From Nocardia sp. (lineage in GTDB: Bacteria > Actinomycetota > Actinomycetes > Mycobacteriales > Mycobacteriaceae): DNA of 41,610 nucleotides. The notes below the pieces were generated by a model. The model saw nothing but the letters and a program-made list of their open reading frames with translations, had not been told where the DNA came from and did not search any database. Both the position numbers and the translations under genes were made by a program. Positions 15,592-24,863 of the stretch are shown in pieces (the first letter of the stretch is position 1; every line of letters begins with the position of its first letter). Where the stretch lies: contig NZ_JAODNK010000116.1 of NCBI RefSeq assembly GCF_025465275.1, positions 1 through 41,610 of the forward strand. Direction: 5' to 3'.

Positions 15592-16776
15592 TCAGATCAT
15601 TGCGCGCAGCACGCCCTGAGGCTCGATGCCCATCGCGGTCAGCGCATTGGAGTGGTAGGTACCGCCGGGGACGTGGATGGCGTGCTGCAGGCCGACGTGC
15701 GCATCACGCCAGAACCGCTGCATCGGATTGCTGCGGCGGACGGCATTGCCCCCGGATCGGGCGAAGATCTCATCGACCGCCGACACCGCACGCCAGGCGG
15801 CGCGAATCTGATTGCGGCGCACCAGCGAACGATCCTCGAAGGTGATCTCCTGCCCGGCGTCGGCCTTGTCGTAGAGGCGGCAGATGCCGTCGATCAGATG
15901 GGTGCGCGATGCCGCGATCTCGGTGGCGGCCTCCGAAATCGCGTACAGCGAGATCGGGTCGTCCTTGATCTGGGTACCCATGGCGTTCACCCGGCCGCGC
16001 TGATATTCGAGATTCGCGGCGAGCGCACCCTCGCAGATCCCGACGACCGCCGAGGTGATGCCCAGCGGAAACATCGACCAGAACGGCAGTTTGTACACGG
16101 TGTCGGTACGACCGGCCCGTTCCGCCGCGCCCGCGCCGGCCGCGACCTCGTCCGCATCGATCGTCCGGTATGCGGGAATGAAAGCGCCGTCGACAATGAT
16201 GTCCTTGCTGCCGCTACCGGACAGGCCGATCACGTCCCAGGAGTCGTCGACAATCGTGTAGTCACTCCGGGGAAGCACGACGTGCAGCGACTTCGGCGGC
16301 ATTGCCGGTGTGCCATCGGCATTCCCGAGCAATGCGCCCAGGAACAGCCAGTCCGCATGGTCGGTGCCGGAGGAGAAGTTCCAGTGGCCCTTCAAGATAT
16401 AGCCGCCGTCGGTGGGGGTCGCGATGCCCTGCGGCGCGTACGGCGAGGCAATCCAGGCGTCCGGATTCTCGCCCCACACCTCGTTCTGCAGTGTGCGATC
16501 CATCAGCGCCATTTCCCACGGGTGGACGCCGCCGACTCCGAGCACCCAGCCCGCCGAACCGCAATGCTTGGCCACGGCCATCACCGTTTCGGCGAACTCC
16601 CTTGGGTGCGCGGCATATCCGCCGAAATCGGTCGGCTGCAGCAGGCGCATGACGCCGGCCTGACGCATGAGTTTGACGCTCTCATCGGACAACCTGCCCA
16701 GGCGTTCGGTCTCGTCCGCCGTCGCTGCCAATTGCGCGGCGGACTCTTCCACCCGGCGCATTACCTCGTGCGACAT
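15592..16776 (-). CDS. hsaA: HsaA-like flavin-dependent monooxygenase
   Basis: This 394-residue protein starts at ATG 16776 behind AGGAGG; the longer upstream frame has no support. The fold is that of acyl-CoA dehydrogenase, used here by group D flavin monooxygenases such as HsaA. The landmarks are LRQAG-type N-terminal helices, SGWVLGVGGVH, GHWNFSSGTDHADW, VIGLSGSGSKDI and the C-terminal MQRFWRDAHVGLQHA. HsaA hydroxylates the phenolic A-ring of secosteroids with reduced flavin from HsaB. The length matches HsaA. No HsaB reductase is present, so it must borrow one. It is the last gene of the kshA-hsaD-hsaA operon; a different phenolic substrate is possible. Confidence 0.8.
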   Translation of the reverse strand: MSHEVMRRVEESAAQLAATADETERLGRLSDESVKLMRQAGVMRLLQPTDFGGYAAHPREFAETVMAVAKHCGSAGWVLGVGGVHPWEMALMDRTLQNEVWGENPDAWIASPYAPQGIATPTDGGYILKGHWNFSSGTDHADWLFLGALLGNADGTPAMPPKSLHVVLPRSDYTIVDDSWDVIGLSGSGSKDIIVDGAFIPAYRTIDADEVAAGAGAAERAGRTDTVYKLPFWSMFPLGITSAVVGICEGALAANLEYQRGRVNAMGTQIKDDPISLYAISEAATEIAASRTHLIDGICRLYDKADAGQEITFEDRSLVRRNQIRAAWRAVSAVDEIFARSGGNAVRRSNPMQRFWRDAHVGLQHAIHVPGGTYHSNALTAMGIEPQGVLRAMI

Positions 16777-16844
16777 GCTCGCACCTCCTGAAATCAAAGA
16801 TTGGAAATTCGGTCCCGCACCAGATGGGTGGGGCACTGCTGGCG

Positions 16845-17708
16845 TTAAGCCTCGGGCCGGGTCAGGAAGGCCAGGACGGCGCTCTCCCACGCCGCCTTCT
16901 GCTCGATCATGACCCAGTGCCCGCAATTCGGGAATACGTGCAGTTCGGCGTTCGGGATGGTGCGCATGGGCAGCAGCCCCATATCCATCGGGCTCACCCG
17001 GTCGTCGCGGCCCCAGGTAATCAGGGTCGGAGCCGAGATCTTGTGCAGCATCGCCCAATACGGCGGTTGATCCGAGGAGGCCGCGGCGGCCATGCCGGCC
17101 ATCATCGCCTGTCTGCCGTACATGCGCCGCGCGGCTTCCAGCGTTTTCGGTTCGGTGGCTTGTGCCCACCGATCCTCGATCATCTCGTCGGTGACAATGG
17201 CGCGGTCGTAGACCATCGAGTGCAGCCAGGTCACCAAGGCTTCCCTGGTGGGATGGTCGGTGAAGTCCATCAGCAGGTTAATGCCTTCGCCCGGACCGGG
17301 ACTGAGAATATTACGGCCGAGACCGCCGATGGTGACGATGCGCCGAAACAGCTCGGGGTCGGTGGTGGCCAGATTCGCGGCAACGATTCCGCCCATGGAG
17401 TTTCCGATGACATCGACCTGCTCGAGCCCCAGCCCGGAGAGGAAGCGCCGCACCGCTTTCGGCGCGGCCACCATCGGATGCTCATCGGTCGGGTCGCTGA
17501 CCCCGAACCCGGGAAACTCCAGCACCAGACAGCGGAAATGTTCGGCGAACCTGGCGAGGTTTCCACGGTAGTTGCGCCATCCGGTGACACCGGGCCCGGA
17601 ACCGTGCAGTAGCAGCAGCGGCGGGCCATCGCCGGCCTCGTGGTAGCGCAGCACACCTTCGTCGGTGTTCAGCTCGCGCCGGGTGTTCTCGAATGTTAAG
17701 GCGGACAT
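16845..17708 (-). CDS. hsaD: HsaD/BphD-like C-C bond hydrolase
   Basis: This 287-residue alpha/beta hydrolase belongs to the meta-cleavage-product hydrolase group. Motifs are LLLHGSGPGVTGW (oxyanion hole), the elbow GNSMGG with Ser near residue 103, the acid in WGRDDRV and His in NCGHWV. In steroid catabolism HsaD hydrolyses the ring-opened product of HsaC. It lies 19 bp after kshA and 68 bp before hsaA on the same strand. No extradiol dioxygenase gene (HsaC) is in the window, so the pathway is incomplete here. Confidence 0.82.
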   Translation of the reverse strand: MSALTFENTRRELNTDEGVLRYHEAGDGPPLLLLHGSGPGVTGWRNYRGNLARFAEHFRCLVLEFPGFGVSDPTDEHPMVAAPKAVRRFLSGLGLEQVDVIGNSMGGIVAANLATTDPELFRRIVTIGGLGRNILSPGPGEGINLLMDFTDHPTREALVTWLHSMVYDRAIVTDEMIEDRWAQATEPKTLEAARRMYGRQAMMAGMAAAASSDQPPYWAMLHKISAPTLITWGRDDRVSPMDMGLLPMRTIPNAELHVFPNCGHWVMIEQKAAWESAVLAFLTRPEA

Positions 17709-17727
17709 ACGATGTGGGTCCTGTTCT

Positions 17728-18864
17728 CTACCGCGCTGCCGCGCGCTCGACGTTCCGGCGGACTTCCTCGTTCCACGACTGCGTCGGCCGGGTGGTGTCG
17801 ATCTCGAATTCGAAGCGGTTCACCATCTCCGGCGCGATATCGGCGACATCGATATAGAACTGCTGGTACCAGCGGCGCAGCTGATAGACCGGGCCGTCCT
17901 CCTCGCACAGCAGCGGATTGTCCACGGTGGCTTTGTTTTTCCAGATCTGCACGTCCTGTTCGAAGCCCAGCTTGACCCAGTCGCCGAGTGATACCGCGGT
18001 CGCCATGGCCTCCTCCTCGGAGACGCCGGTCGATTTGCGCACCATGATTCCGTATTGCAGCACAAAGGAATTCGAGTCGATCGGATAGTGACAGTTGAGC
18101 AGTACGGTATTCAGATCACCGTCGGCGTACTGGTAGGTGAGATCGTCGATCATGAAGGACGGGCCGTGATACGCCGCCACCGATAAGGTGCCCAGCAGTG
18201 GCGGTTTACCTTCCGGGCCGGGCAGATCCGCACGCGCGGCGCCCTCGAAGTACTGGGTGGCGGTATGACCTTCGAAGACATTCTTGAAGAAGGTCGGCAG
18301 CGATCCGTGGATATAGAAGAAGTGCGCCATATCCACGACATTGTCGACAATCTCGCGGCAATTGCTCGAGATGACAGTGGAGTACCAGTGCCAATCGGTC
18401 CACTCGCCGGTGCCCGCGCCTTCGATGCGCGGGATGGTCACCTCGGCCGGCGGCGGCTTGCCCTCGGGGTCGTTCCAGACGAACAACATCCCATCCTGCT
18501 CGAGCGTGGGCCACGCGCGGGTCCGGGCCAGCGGCGGAACCCTTCTGGCATAGGGGATCTGCTTGCACCGGCCGTCGCCGCCCCAGCGCCAGTCATGGAA
18601 GGGACACGCGATCTGATCACCCTTGACCTGCCCCGCCGACAGGTCGCCGCCCATATGCCGGCAGTACGCATCCAGCACATTGAGACTGCCGTCCGCCCCG
18701 GCGAAAACCACCAGCTTGGTGCCGAAAGCCTCGATCGCGTGCGGCTCACCGTCGGCGAATTCCCGAATCAACCCGAGACAGTGCCAACCGCGAGCGAAAC
18801 GGGAGGGTGCCGCCGCAGCCTCGATTCGGCGGATTTCGTCGCTCCCGGTGTCAACTATTGTCAT
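17728..18864 (-). CDS. kshA: KshA-like Rieske oxygenase (3-ketosteroid 9-alpha-hydroxylase)
   Basis: This 378-residue protein has a Rieske [2Fe-2S] domain with C68-R-H70 and C87-P-F-H90. The catalytic domain has N169 CREIVDNVVDMAHFFYIHG, giving D178, H181 and H186, and D304 in FEQDVQIW completes the iron triad. The stretch DMAHFFYIH...FFKNVFEGH is characteristic of KshA, which adds a 9-alpha hydroxyl and leads to ring B opening. No KshB reductase is nearby. It leads the kshA-hsaD-hsaA operon. The start at 18864 has no evident Shine-Dalgarno; a dyad sits 3 bp upstream. It is likely a KshA paralogue, and the exact steroid is unknown. Confidence 0.88.
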   Translation of the reverse strand: MTIVDTGSDEIRRIEAAAAPSRFARGWHCLGLIREFADGEPHAIEAFGTKLVVFAGADGSLNVLDAYCRHMGGDLSAGQVKGDQIACPFHDWRWGGDGRCKQIPYARRVPPLARTRAWPTLEQDGMLFVWNDPEGKPPPAEVTIPRIEGAGTGEWTDWHWYSTVISSNCREIVDNVVDMAHFFYIHGSLPTFFKNVFEGHTATQYFEGAARADLPGPEGKPPLLGTLSVAAYHGPSFMIDDLTYQYADGDLNTVLLNCHYPIDSNSFVLQYGIMVRKSTGVSEEEAMATAVSLGDWVKLGFEQDVQIWKNKATVDNPLLCEEDGPVYQLRRWYQQFYIDVADIAPEMVNRFEFEIDTTRPTQSWNEEVRRNVERAAAR

Positions 18865-18866
18865 GC

Positions 18867-18891
18867 CGCAGTTCTAATGCCGCTAACTGCG
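18867..18891. promoter_or_regulatory. Candidate operator at the kshA start
   Basis: CGCAGTT (18867-18873) and AACTGCG (18885-18891) are exact inverted 7-mers around 11 nt, beginning 3 bp upstream of the minus-strand kshA ATG. A repressor here would block transcription start or a leaderless message. Confidence 0.4.
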
Positions 18892-19022
18892 TTGTGGCCG
18901 CGACAATTTCACTGGCTGGAACTCTTCGCGGCGGAAGCCGCCTGGGCACGCGACCCGCCTCGGGTCACGCCGGGCCGCGGGGTGGATGGTGATATCCGAG
19001 CCGGGCATCAGGTTTCGCGTCG

Positions 19023-22000
19023 TCAGCGCCCTCCGAGACTGGCCGCGGCCTCGTCACCGACGTATGCCGCCCAGAGCCGGCGGTAGGGGCCTTCGGTGGT
19101 GAGTAGATCGGCGTGCCGGCCGGTTTGCAGGAGTCGGCCCTCGCCGACGACGACGATCATGTCGGCGTCCGCGGCGGTCGCCAGGCGGTGCGCGACAACG
19201 ATGGTGGTGCGGCCCGCGGTCAGCAGGTCGACGGAGGCGCGGACGCGGGCGTCGGTCGCCAGATCGAGCGAGGCGGTGGCCTCATCGAGGATGAGGATGT
19301 CCGGCTCCACCAATTGCGCGCGTGCCAAGGCGAGAAGCTGACGCTGGCCCGCCGAGAGACTGTCACCGTGTGCGCCGATCGGCTGCCGGTAACCGTGTTC
19401 CAGGGCGGCGATCATCTCGTGAGCGCCCACTGCCCGTGCGGCCCATTCGATATCGGCGGGAGTGGCATCGGGTTTGCCGTAGGCAATGGCCTCCTGCACG
19501 GTGTCGCCGAACAGGAAGGGTTCCTGCGGCACCACACCCAGTCGTTTACGAAAGTCCCGCAGGCGATAATGCCTAATGTCGACGCCGTCGACGAGCACCG
19601 CGCCCTCGGTCGTGTCATACAGGCGCGCAAGCAGTTTCACGAGTGTCGACTTGCCCGCACCGGTCTCTCCGACCACCGCGACCTTCTGCCCCGGCGCGAT
19701 ACGCAGGTTGATGCCCGCGAGCACCCGCACTCCCGCGGTGTCGTATGCGAAGCCGACATCACGGAATTCGATCGCACCCGTGAGACTCCGCACCGGGCGG
19801 GCATCGGGCGCATCCGGCGTCGCCACCGGTTCGCGCATGAGCCCGCCGAGTCGTTCCACGCCCACGACCGCCTGCTGGTAGCTGTCGAAGACCTGCGACA
19901 ACTGCTGGATCGGCGAGAAGAGCAGATCGGTGTAGAGCAGGAAGGCGATCAATGTGCCTGCGGTGAGCGCACTTTCCCGCACCTGGTGCACACCGAAGGC
20001 GAGTACCAGGGCGGTGGCGATGACCGACATGAATTCGATGAACGGGAAGAACAGCGCCATCAAGGTCTGGCTGCGCAGCCGCGCATTGCGGTAACCCCAA
20101 GAGCGGCGCTCGAATTCACGCTGATTGACCGCTTCCCGGCGATAAGCCTGCGTGACCGCGATATTGTCGACGTTCTCCTGCAGATAGGCATTGGCGGCGC
20201 TCACCTGTTCGCGCGCCAGGTTGTACGCGGGCACCGAGGCCCGCCGGAACGCGACGGTGGCGGCCACCAGCACCGGCATCAGGGCCAGTACCACCAGGGC
20301 CAGCCGGGCATCGATGACGATCAGTGCCACCACCACGCCACCGATGGTGAGCGTGCTGGTCAAGGCCACCGACAGCCCGGTCTGCAGGAAGGCCGACAGT
20401 CCGTCCACATCGGTGATCATGCGAGTCATGATGCGGCCGGCCAGTTCTCGCTCATAGAACTGCAGACCCAGGCGTTGCAATTGCGCGAACACCTTGACCC
20501 GCAGTCCATACAGCAGGCGTTCACCGGCCCGCCCGGACACCCGTACCTGCGCGACGGTGATCGCCCAGTCCACGATCACGACGACAAACGCCGAGGCGGC
20601 GGCGATCAGCAGCACATCCCGGGCGCCCGCCAGCACCCCGTGGTCGATTCCATAGCGCACCAGGACCGGAATCAGAATCTGCGCCAGCGCGTCCAGGAAT
20701 ACCAGACCCAGTCCGGCCAGCAGCGGCAGTGCGAACGGCCGCAGCAACCGGCCCAGCGAGAAGTCCGGATCGGGAGTGTGCGAAACATCCTCGGGCACTT
20801 CGGGTTCACCGGTCAGGGCGGGTAGCCGGTCGATCAGCGCACGCACATCACCGGACGGCGGCGCACTCGACATCATGCCGCCTGCCATCGCGCCCGGAGA
20901 GCCCGCGGCGCGCTGCGAGAACGCCTTCGCCATCTGTTCGAGGGCGCGCGACTCGTCGCCGTCGGCTTCGGCCGCCACCCATAGTCGGGCCGTGGGTACC
21001 GTATCGGCCGCCACGCCCGCATCCGCGGCGAAACCGGTCGGATCCGGCGGGGTGAACAGCGCACTGAACAACTCGCCGGAACTCTGCAGCTCGCGCAGGG
21101 TGCCCAGCTCGGCCACCCGGCCATCGTCGAGAACGGCGACCCGATCCGCCAGTGCCAGCGTCGAGATCCGGTGTGCCACCACAATTGTGGTGCGCCGCCG
21201 CACCTCGGCGGTGATGCGCGCGAAGATCTCCTCCTCGACCTGAGCGTCGATGGCGGAGGTGGCGTCGTCCAGCACCAGGATCGGGGCGTCGGTGATCAGC
21301 GCCCGCGCCAGGGCGAGGCGCTGGCGCTGCCCGCCGGAGAGCCGCTGCCCACGGTCTCCGATCGTGGTGTCCAGACCCTCGGGCAGCGCGGCGACGAATT
21401 CGTCGGCGGCGGCCAGATGCAAAGCGTGCCAGACTTGTTCGTCATCCGCGTCCGGACAGCCGTAGGACACATTGGCGCGCACCGTATCCGCCATCAGCGA
21501 GGTGTCCTCGAAGACCATCGCCACGCGCGAGCGCAGATCCGGCAGGTCGCGAATATCGTTGCCGTCCAGCAGGATCCGCCCTTCATCCGGATCGAACAGG
21601 CGCGGCAGCAGCAGCGTCAGGATCGATTTCCCGGAACCGGCCGCACCCGCGATCGCAATGGTCTCCCCCGGCTCGACACCGAGATCCAGGCCGTCCAGCA
21701 CCGGTGGCTGACCCTCGAATCCGAAACGCACACCCTGAAATTCGATGCGCGGCGGACTGTCCGGCCAGTGCGCCGGTTCGACATCCGGTAACGGCCCCTC
21801 GACCGCGGCCGAACCCTCGATAACCTCGCGCACCCGATCCAGTGAGGCCTTGCCCTGCTGACTGACCGTCAGCAGCATCGAGAACATGCGAATGGGAGTG
21901 ACAAACGATCCCAGGTAGGTCATGAACGCCAAAAAGGTGCCCAGCGTGATGGATTGGTGCAGTGCGAGCAGACCACCGATGACCAGGATCAACGCCTGCC

Positions 22001-22799
22001 CCGCCGCCGGCACCGCCTGCATGACGGGAGTGAACCGGCTGGTGATCCGGGTAATGCGCAGCCGGGACCGGTACAGGTCACGCGTGGCGGCGGCCAGTTG
22101 GTCCAGCTCGTGCGATTCCTGGCCGAAGCCCTTCACCACCCGCACGCCCGCGACCGCGGCCTCGACCCGCATGGCGACATCGGCCGCCCGGGCCTGGGCA
22201 TCCCAGTTGGCCGGGAAGAGTTCCCGCTGACTGCGCGAGATGATCAGCCAGAGCGCCGGAACCACCAGCAGCGCAACCACACTCAGCAGTGGGGACATGA
22301 AGGTCATCAGCACCAGCGAGGCCGCCAGCAGCACCACATTGCCCGTGACCAGCGGAACCAGCTGCAGAAACATCTGGATCAGCGTCACATCGGTGATGGC
22401 GCGGCTCACCACCTGCCCGGTGTAGAGCCCGGACCGCTGCCGCCCGTTCATGCGCAGCAGCGAGGCGAACAGGTCGCGCCGCAGATCGTGCTGCACATCC
22501 AGCGACAGCCGGGACGACCCGATACGACGCACCCGGCCCGCGACGAATCGCGCCGATCCGAGTGCGAGCAGCACCAGCACCCACGGCAGCACCGATACGG
22601 CGGTGACCGTCAGGCTGTCGACCACATGCCGGACCAGCAGCGGCATCAGCGCGGTGAGCACTCCGGACACCACCGAGCCGATACCGGCCATGAGCGCCGT
22701 GCGGCGATGGGATGCGCAGCGCCGCAGCAGATATCGCACCCAGCCGTCAGGGCGGTCGCCGGTGACCGCGCCGACGGAAAGAACGGAACTGTCCGTCAT
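19023..22799 (-). CDS. Fused double ABC exporter (TMD-NBD-TMD-NBD)
   Basis: This 1258-residue protein starts at ATG 22799, overlapping the upstream monooxygenase stop (ATGA). Each half has about six membrane helices and an ATPase. NBD1: Walker A GAAGSGKS (about 382-389), signature LSGGQRQR (about 485), Walker B ILVLDDATSAID (about 508). NBD2: Walker A GETGAGKS (about 1043), signature LSAGQRQ (about 1148), Walker B ILILDEATASLD (about 1170). The layout matches the mycobacterial multidrug pump Rv0194. NBD1 has Asp where the catalytic Glu belongs and NBD2 has an altered signature, so one of the two ATP sites is degenerate. Lipid, drug or metabolite export is possible. Confidence 0.93.
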   Translation of the reverse strand: MTDSSVLSVGAVTGDRPDGWVRYLLRRCASHRRTALMAGIGSVVSGVLTALMPLLVRHVVDSLTVTAVSVLPWVLVLLALGSARFVAGRVRRIGSSRLSLDVQHDLRRDLFASLLRMNGRQRSGLYTGQVVSRAITDVTLIQMFLQLVPLVTGNVVLLAASLVLMTFMSPLLSVVALLVVPALWLIISRSQRELFPANWDAQARAADVAMRVEAAVAGVRVVKGFGQESHELDQLAAATRDLYRSRLRITRITSRFTPVMQAVPAAGQALILVIGGLLALHQSITLGTFLAFMTYLGSFVTPIRMFSMLLTVSQQGKASLDRVREVIEGSAAVEGPLPDVEPAHWPDSPPRIEFQGVRFGFEGQPPVLDGLDLGVEPGETIAIAGAAGSGKSILTLLLPRLFDPDEGRILLDGNDIRDLPDLRSRVAMVFEDTSLMADTVRANVSYGCPDADDEQVWHALHLAAADEFVAALPEGLDTTIGDRGQRLSGGQRQRLALARALITDAPILVLDDATSAIDAQVEEEIFARITAEVRRRTTIVVAHRISTLALADRVAVLDDGRVAELGTLRELQSSGELFSALFTPPDPTGFAADAGVAADTVPTARLWVAAEADGDESRALEQMAKAFSQRAAGSPGAMAGGMMSSAPPSGDVRALIDRLPALTGEPEVPEDVSHTPDPDFSLGRLLRPFALPLLAGLGLVFLDALAQILIPVLVRYGIDHGVLAGARDVLLIAAASAFVVVIVDWAITVAQVRVSGRAGERLLYGLRVKVFAQLQRLGLQFYERELAGRIMTRMITDVDGLSAFLQTGLSVALTSTLTIGGVVVALIVIDARLALVVLALMPVLVAATVAFRRASVPAYNLAREQVSAANAYLQENVDNIAVTQAYRREAVNQREFERRSWGYRNARLRSQTLMALFFPFIEFMSVIATALVLAFGVHQVRESALTAGTLIAFLLYTDLLFSPIQQLSQVFDSYQQAVVGVERLGGLMREPVATPDAPDARPVRSLTGAIEFRDVGFAYDTAGVRVLAGINLRIAPGQKVAVVGETGAGKSTLVKLLARLYDTTEGAVLVDGVDIRHYRLRDFRKRLGVVPQEPFLFGDTVQEAIAYGKPDATPADIEWAARAVGAHEMIAALEHGYRQPIGAHGDSLSAGQRQLLALARAQLVEPDILILDEATASLDLATDARVRASVDLLTAGRTTIVVAHRLATAADADMIVVVGEGRLLQTGRHADLLTTEGPYRRLWAAYVGDEAAASLGGR

Positions 22800-24148
22800 C
22801 CGGCGACCACGAGCTCGGCCGCCGCCGAGAACTGATTGTCGGGGCGGGTCAGGCCGTAGTGCCCGCGCAGGGTGGCCTCGGTGTATTCGGTGCGGAACAG
22901 CCCGCGCTGCTGCAGGATCGGCACCACCTCGTCGACAAATCGGTCCAGACCCGACGGCAGCACCGCGGGCATGATGTTGAAACCGTCGGCGGCGCCGCGG
23001 GTGAACCACTCCTCGATGGTGTCGGCCACCTGCTCCGCGGTTCCGGCGAAGGTGTGGTGGCCGCGCCCGCCGCCGAGCCGGCCGATCAGTTGCCGCAGCG
23101 TAAGCCGTTCGCGGCGAGCGAGATTCACAATGAGGGTGAACCGGCTCTTCGCACCCTGGATCTCGTCCTCGGAGGGCAGATCCTCGGGCAGCTCGCTGTC
23201 CAGATCCAGGTTCTCCACCGGAATGCCCCAGACCCGGGCCAGCTGCCGCTTGGCGTATTCCGGCGAGATCAGCCGCTCCAGTTCGGCGTCCAGCTCCCGG
23301 GCATGGGCCTCGGTATCACCGATGACGGGCACGATGCCGGGCAGGATCTTGATGGTCTCCGGGTCCCGGCCCAGCGCGACCGCACGCCGCTTCAGGTCCG
23401 TATAGAACTCGAGACCGTCCTCGATGGTCTGCTGCGCGGTGAAGACCGCCTCGGCATGCCGCGCGGCGAACTCCCGGCCGTTCTCGGACGAACCGGCCTG
23501 CACCAGTACGGGATAGCCCTGCGGGGAACGCGGCAGGTTCAGCGGGCCCGCCACCTTGAAGAACCGGCCCACATGGTCGATCGCGCGCACCTTGTCCGGG
23601 TCGGTGTGCACGCCCGACTCCTTATCGGCGACCACCGCGTCATCGGCCCAGCTGTCCCACAGTTTTGTTGCCACCTCGACGAATTCGCCGGCCTTCTCGT
23701 AGCGCAGCTTGTGGTCGGGAACATCGTCGAGCCCGAAATTGCGTGCCGCGTCCGCACCGGCGGTGGTGACGATATTCCAGCCGACGCGGCCATTCGACAC
23801 CCAGTCCACGGAGGCGAACCGGCGCGCCAGATTGAAGGGCGAGTTGTAGCTGGTGGAGGCGGTGGCAATGAGGCCGATGCGCGAGGTCTGCACGGCGATC
23901 GCGGTGAGCAGCACCGTCGGATCGAGTTTGCCGCTGGGACGGCGGCCGGTGTCGCCGAAGAGCACGGGGCTGTCGGCGAAGAAGATGGAGTCCAGCTTGC
24001 CGCGCTCGGCGATCTTCGCGAGGTTCACATAGTGGTCGATCTTGGTGTTCGCATACGGATCCGACTCCGCCAGCCGCCAGGACGCCTCGTGATGGCCGGT
24101 CGACATGAGAAATGCGTTGAGGTGCAACTGCTTCGGTGATTCCGACAT
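22796..24148 (-). CDS. NtaA/SnaA/DszA-type LLM flavin monooxygenase
   Basis: This 450-residue protein starts at ATG 24148 behind AAAGGAA. It is a bacterial-luciferase-like TIM barrel of the NtaA/SnaA/DszA/SoxA group, which uses FMNH2 to attack sulfones, sulfonates or aminopolycarboxylates. Group signatures are YANTKIDHYVNLAKIAERG, SIFFADSPVLFGD, NSPFNLARRFASVDWVS, GRVGWNIVTTA and the QGYPVLVQAGSSENGREFAA stretch. It follows an SsuB-like ATPase remnant by about 10 bp and overlaps the exporter gene by 4 nt. Organosulfur oxidation is the best guess. A flavin reductase partner is not in the window. Confidence 0.92.
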   Translation of the reverse strand: MSESPKQLHLNAFLMSTGHHEASWRLAESDPYANTKIDHYVNLAKIAERGKLDSIFFADSPVLFGDTGRRPSGKLDPTVLLTAIAVQTSRIGLIATASTSYNSPFNLARRFASVDWVSNGRVGWNIVTTAGADAARNFGLDDVPDHKLRYEKAGEFVEVATKLWDSWADDAVVADKESGVHTDPDKVRAIDHVGRFFKVAGPLNLPRSPQGYPVLVQAGSSENGREFAARHAEAVFTAQQTIEDGLEFYTDLKRRAVALGRDPETIKILPGIVPVIGDTEAHARELDAELERLISPEYAKRQLARVWGIPVENLDLDSELPEDLPSEDEIQGAKSRFTLIVNLARRERLTLRQLIGRLGGGRGHHTFAGTAEQVADTIEEWFTRGAADGFNIMPAVLPSGLDRFVDEVVPILQQRGLFRTEYTEATLRGHYGLTRPDNQFSAAAELVVAG

Positions 24149-24158
24149 GATGTTCCTT

Positions 24159-24754
24159 TCAGACCGCGGTCGGGACGACGCCCAGGGCGGTCAGCAGAGT
24201 CCGGCGGATGCGCTGGAATTCCGGAGTGCCCGGATCCCGCTCGGCCGGTAGTTCGATGGGCAGGTCGACAGTGAGGCGGCCGGCGTCCAGCACCAGCACG
24301 CGCTGTGCGAGGGTGATCGCCTCGTCGACTCCGCCACCAGCGCGCGGGCCAGCGCCACCCGCTGCTGTTCGCCGCCGGAGAGCTCAGCGGGCCAGGCCCG
24401 CTCGCGTCCGGCCAGGCCGACCTCCGAGAGCAGTTCCCGCCCGGCCTGACGGCGGGTTCGGGACTGTCCGTAGAGCACATTGGCCAGCACCCGCTGCCAC
24501 GGCAGCAATCTCGAATCCTGAAACACCACAGACGTTTTCGAGGGAACCCGGAAGACACCGGAGCCGCGTACATCGTGATCGAGTCCGGCCGGCGCGCGCA
24601 GCAGGGTGCTCTTCCCCGAGCCGCTGCGACCCAGCAGGGCGACGAACTGTCCCGGCGGAATGGTCAGGGTGATGTGGTCCAGGATGGTCCGATCGCCGAA
24701 AGACCGCGCCAGCTCCCGGGTCTGGACGCCTAGGTCGCGATCGTGCGTCGCCAT
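24159..24754 (-). pseudogene. SsuB/TauB-like ABC ATPase, Walker B deleted
   Basis: Reading starts at ATG 24754. Walker A GRSGSGKST, the Q-loop VVFQDSRLLPWQR and signature LSGGEQQRVALARALV are intact and typical of sulfonate/nitrate/taurine import ATPases. At about 24330-24338 the sequence jumps, with a frame change, to the C-terminal part GVDEAITLAQRVLVLDAGRL and ends at 24159. About 45 codons holding Walker B, D-loop and the switch His are missing. An uncorrected translation runs off frame to about 24191. The gene cannot make a working ATPase. No SsuA or SsuC is in the window. Confidence 0.85.
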
Positions 24755-24863
24755 GACAGCACCTCGGTCGGGGCCCACAGAATTGTCAGCGCGTCGACGG
24801 CGGGTGTGTCCACCGCCCGCGCGCCCTGACTACCGTACTGCGCAAGGTATTTCGTGGTTTGCG

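Noticed and set aside
19113..20825. 570-codon plus-strand open frame
   Set aside because: It is antisense to the ABC exporter, has no ribosome site and a biased Arg/Gly/His composition without domains; a shadow of high-GC codon use.
22800..23009. N-terminal extension of the ABC exporter
   Set aside because: The extra 70 codons are Arg/Pro-rich, overlap the monooxygenase gene, and ATG 22799 makes a typical ATGA overlap.
22859..24139. 426-codon plus-strand open frame
   Set aside because: It runs opposite to the well-supported LLM monooxygenase and its translation has no recognisable motifs.
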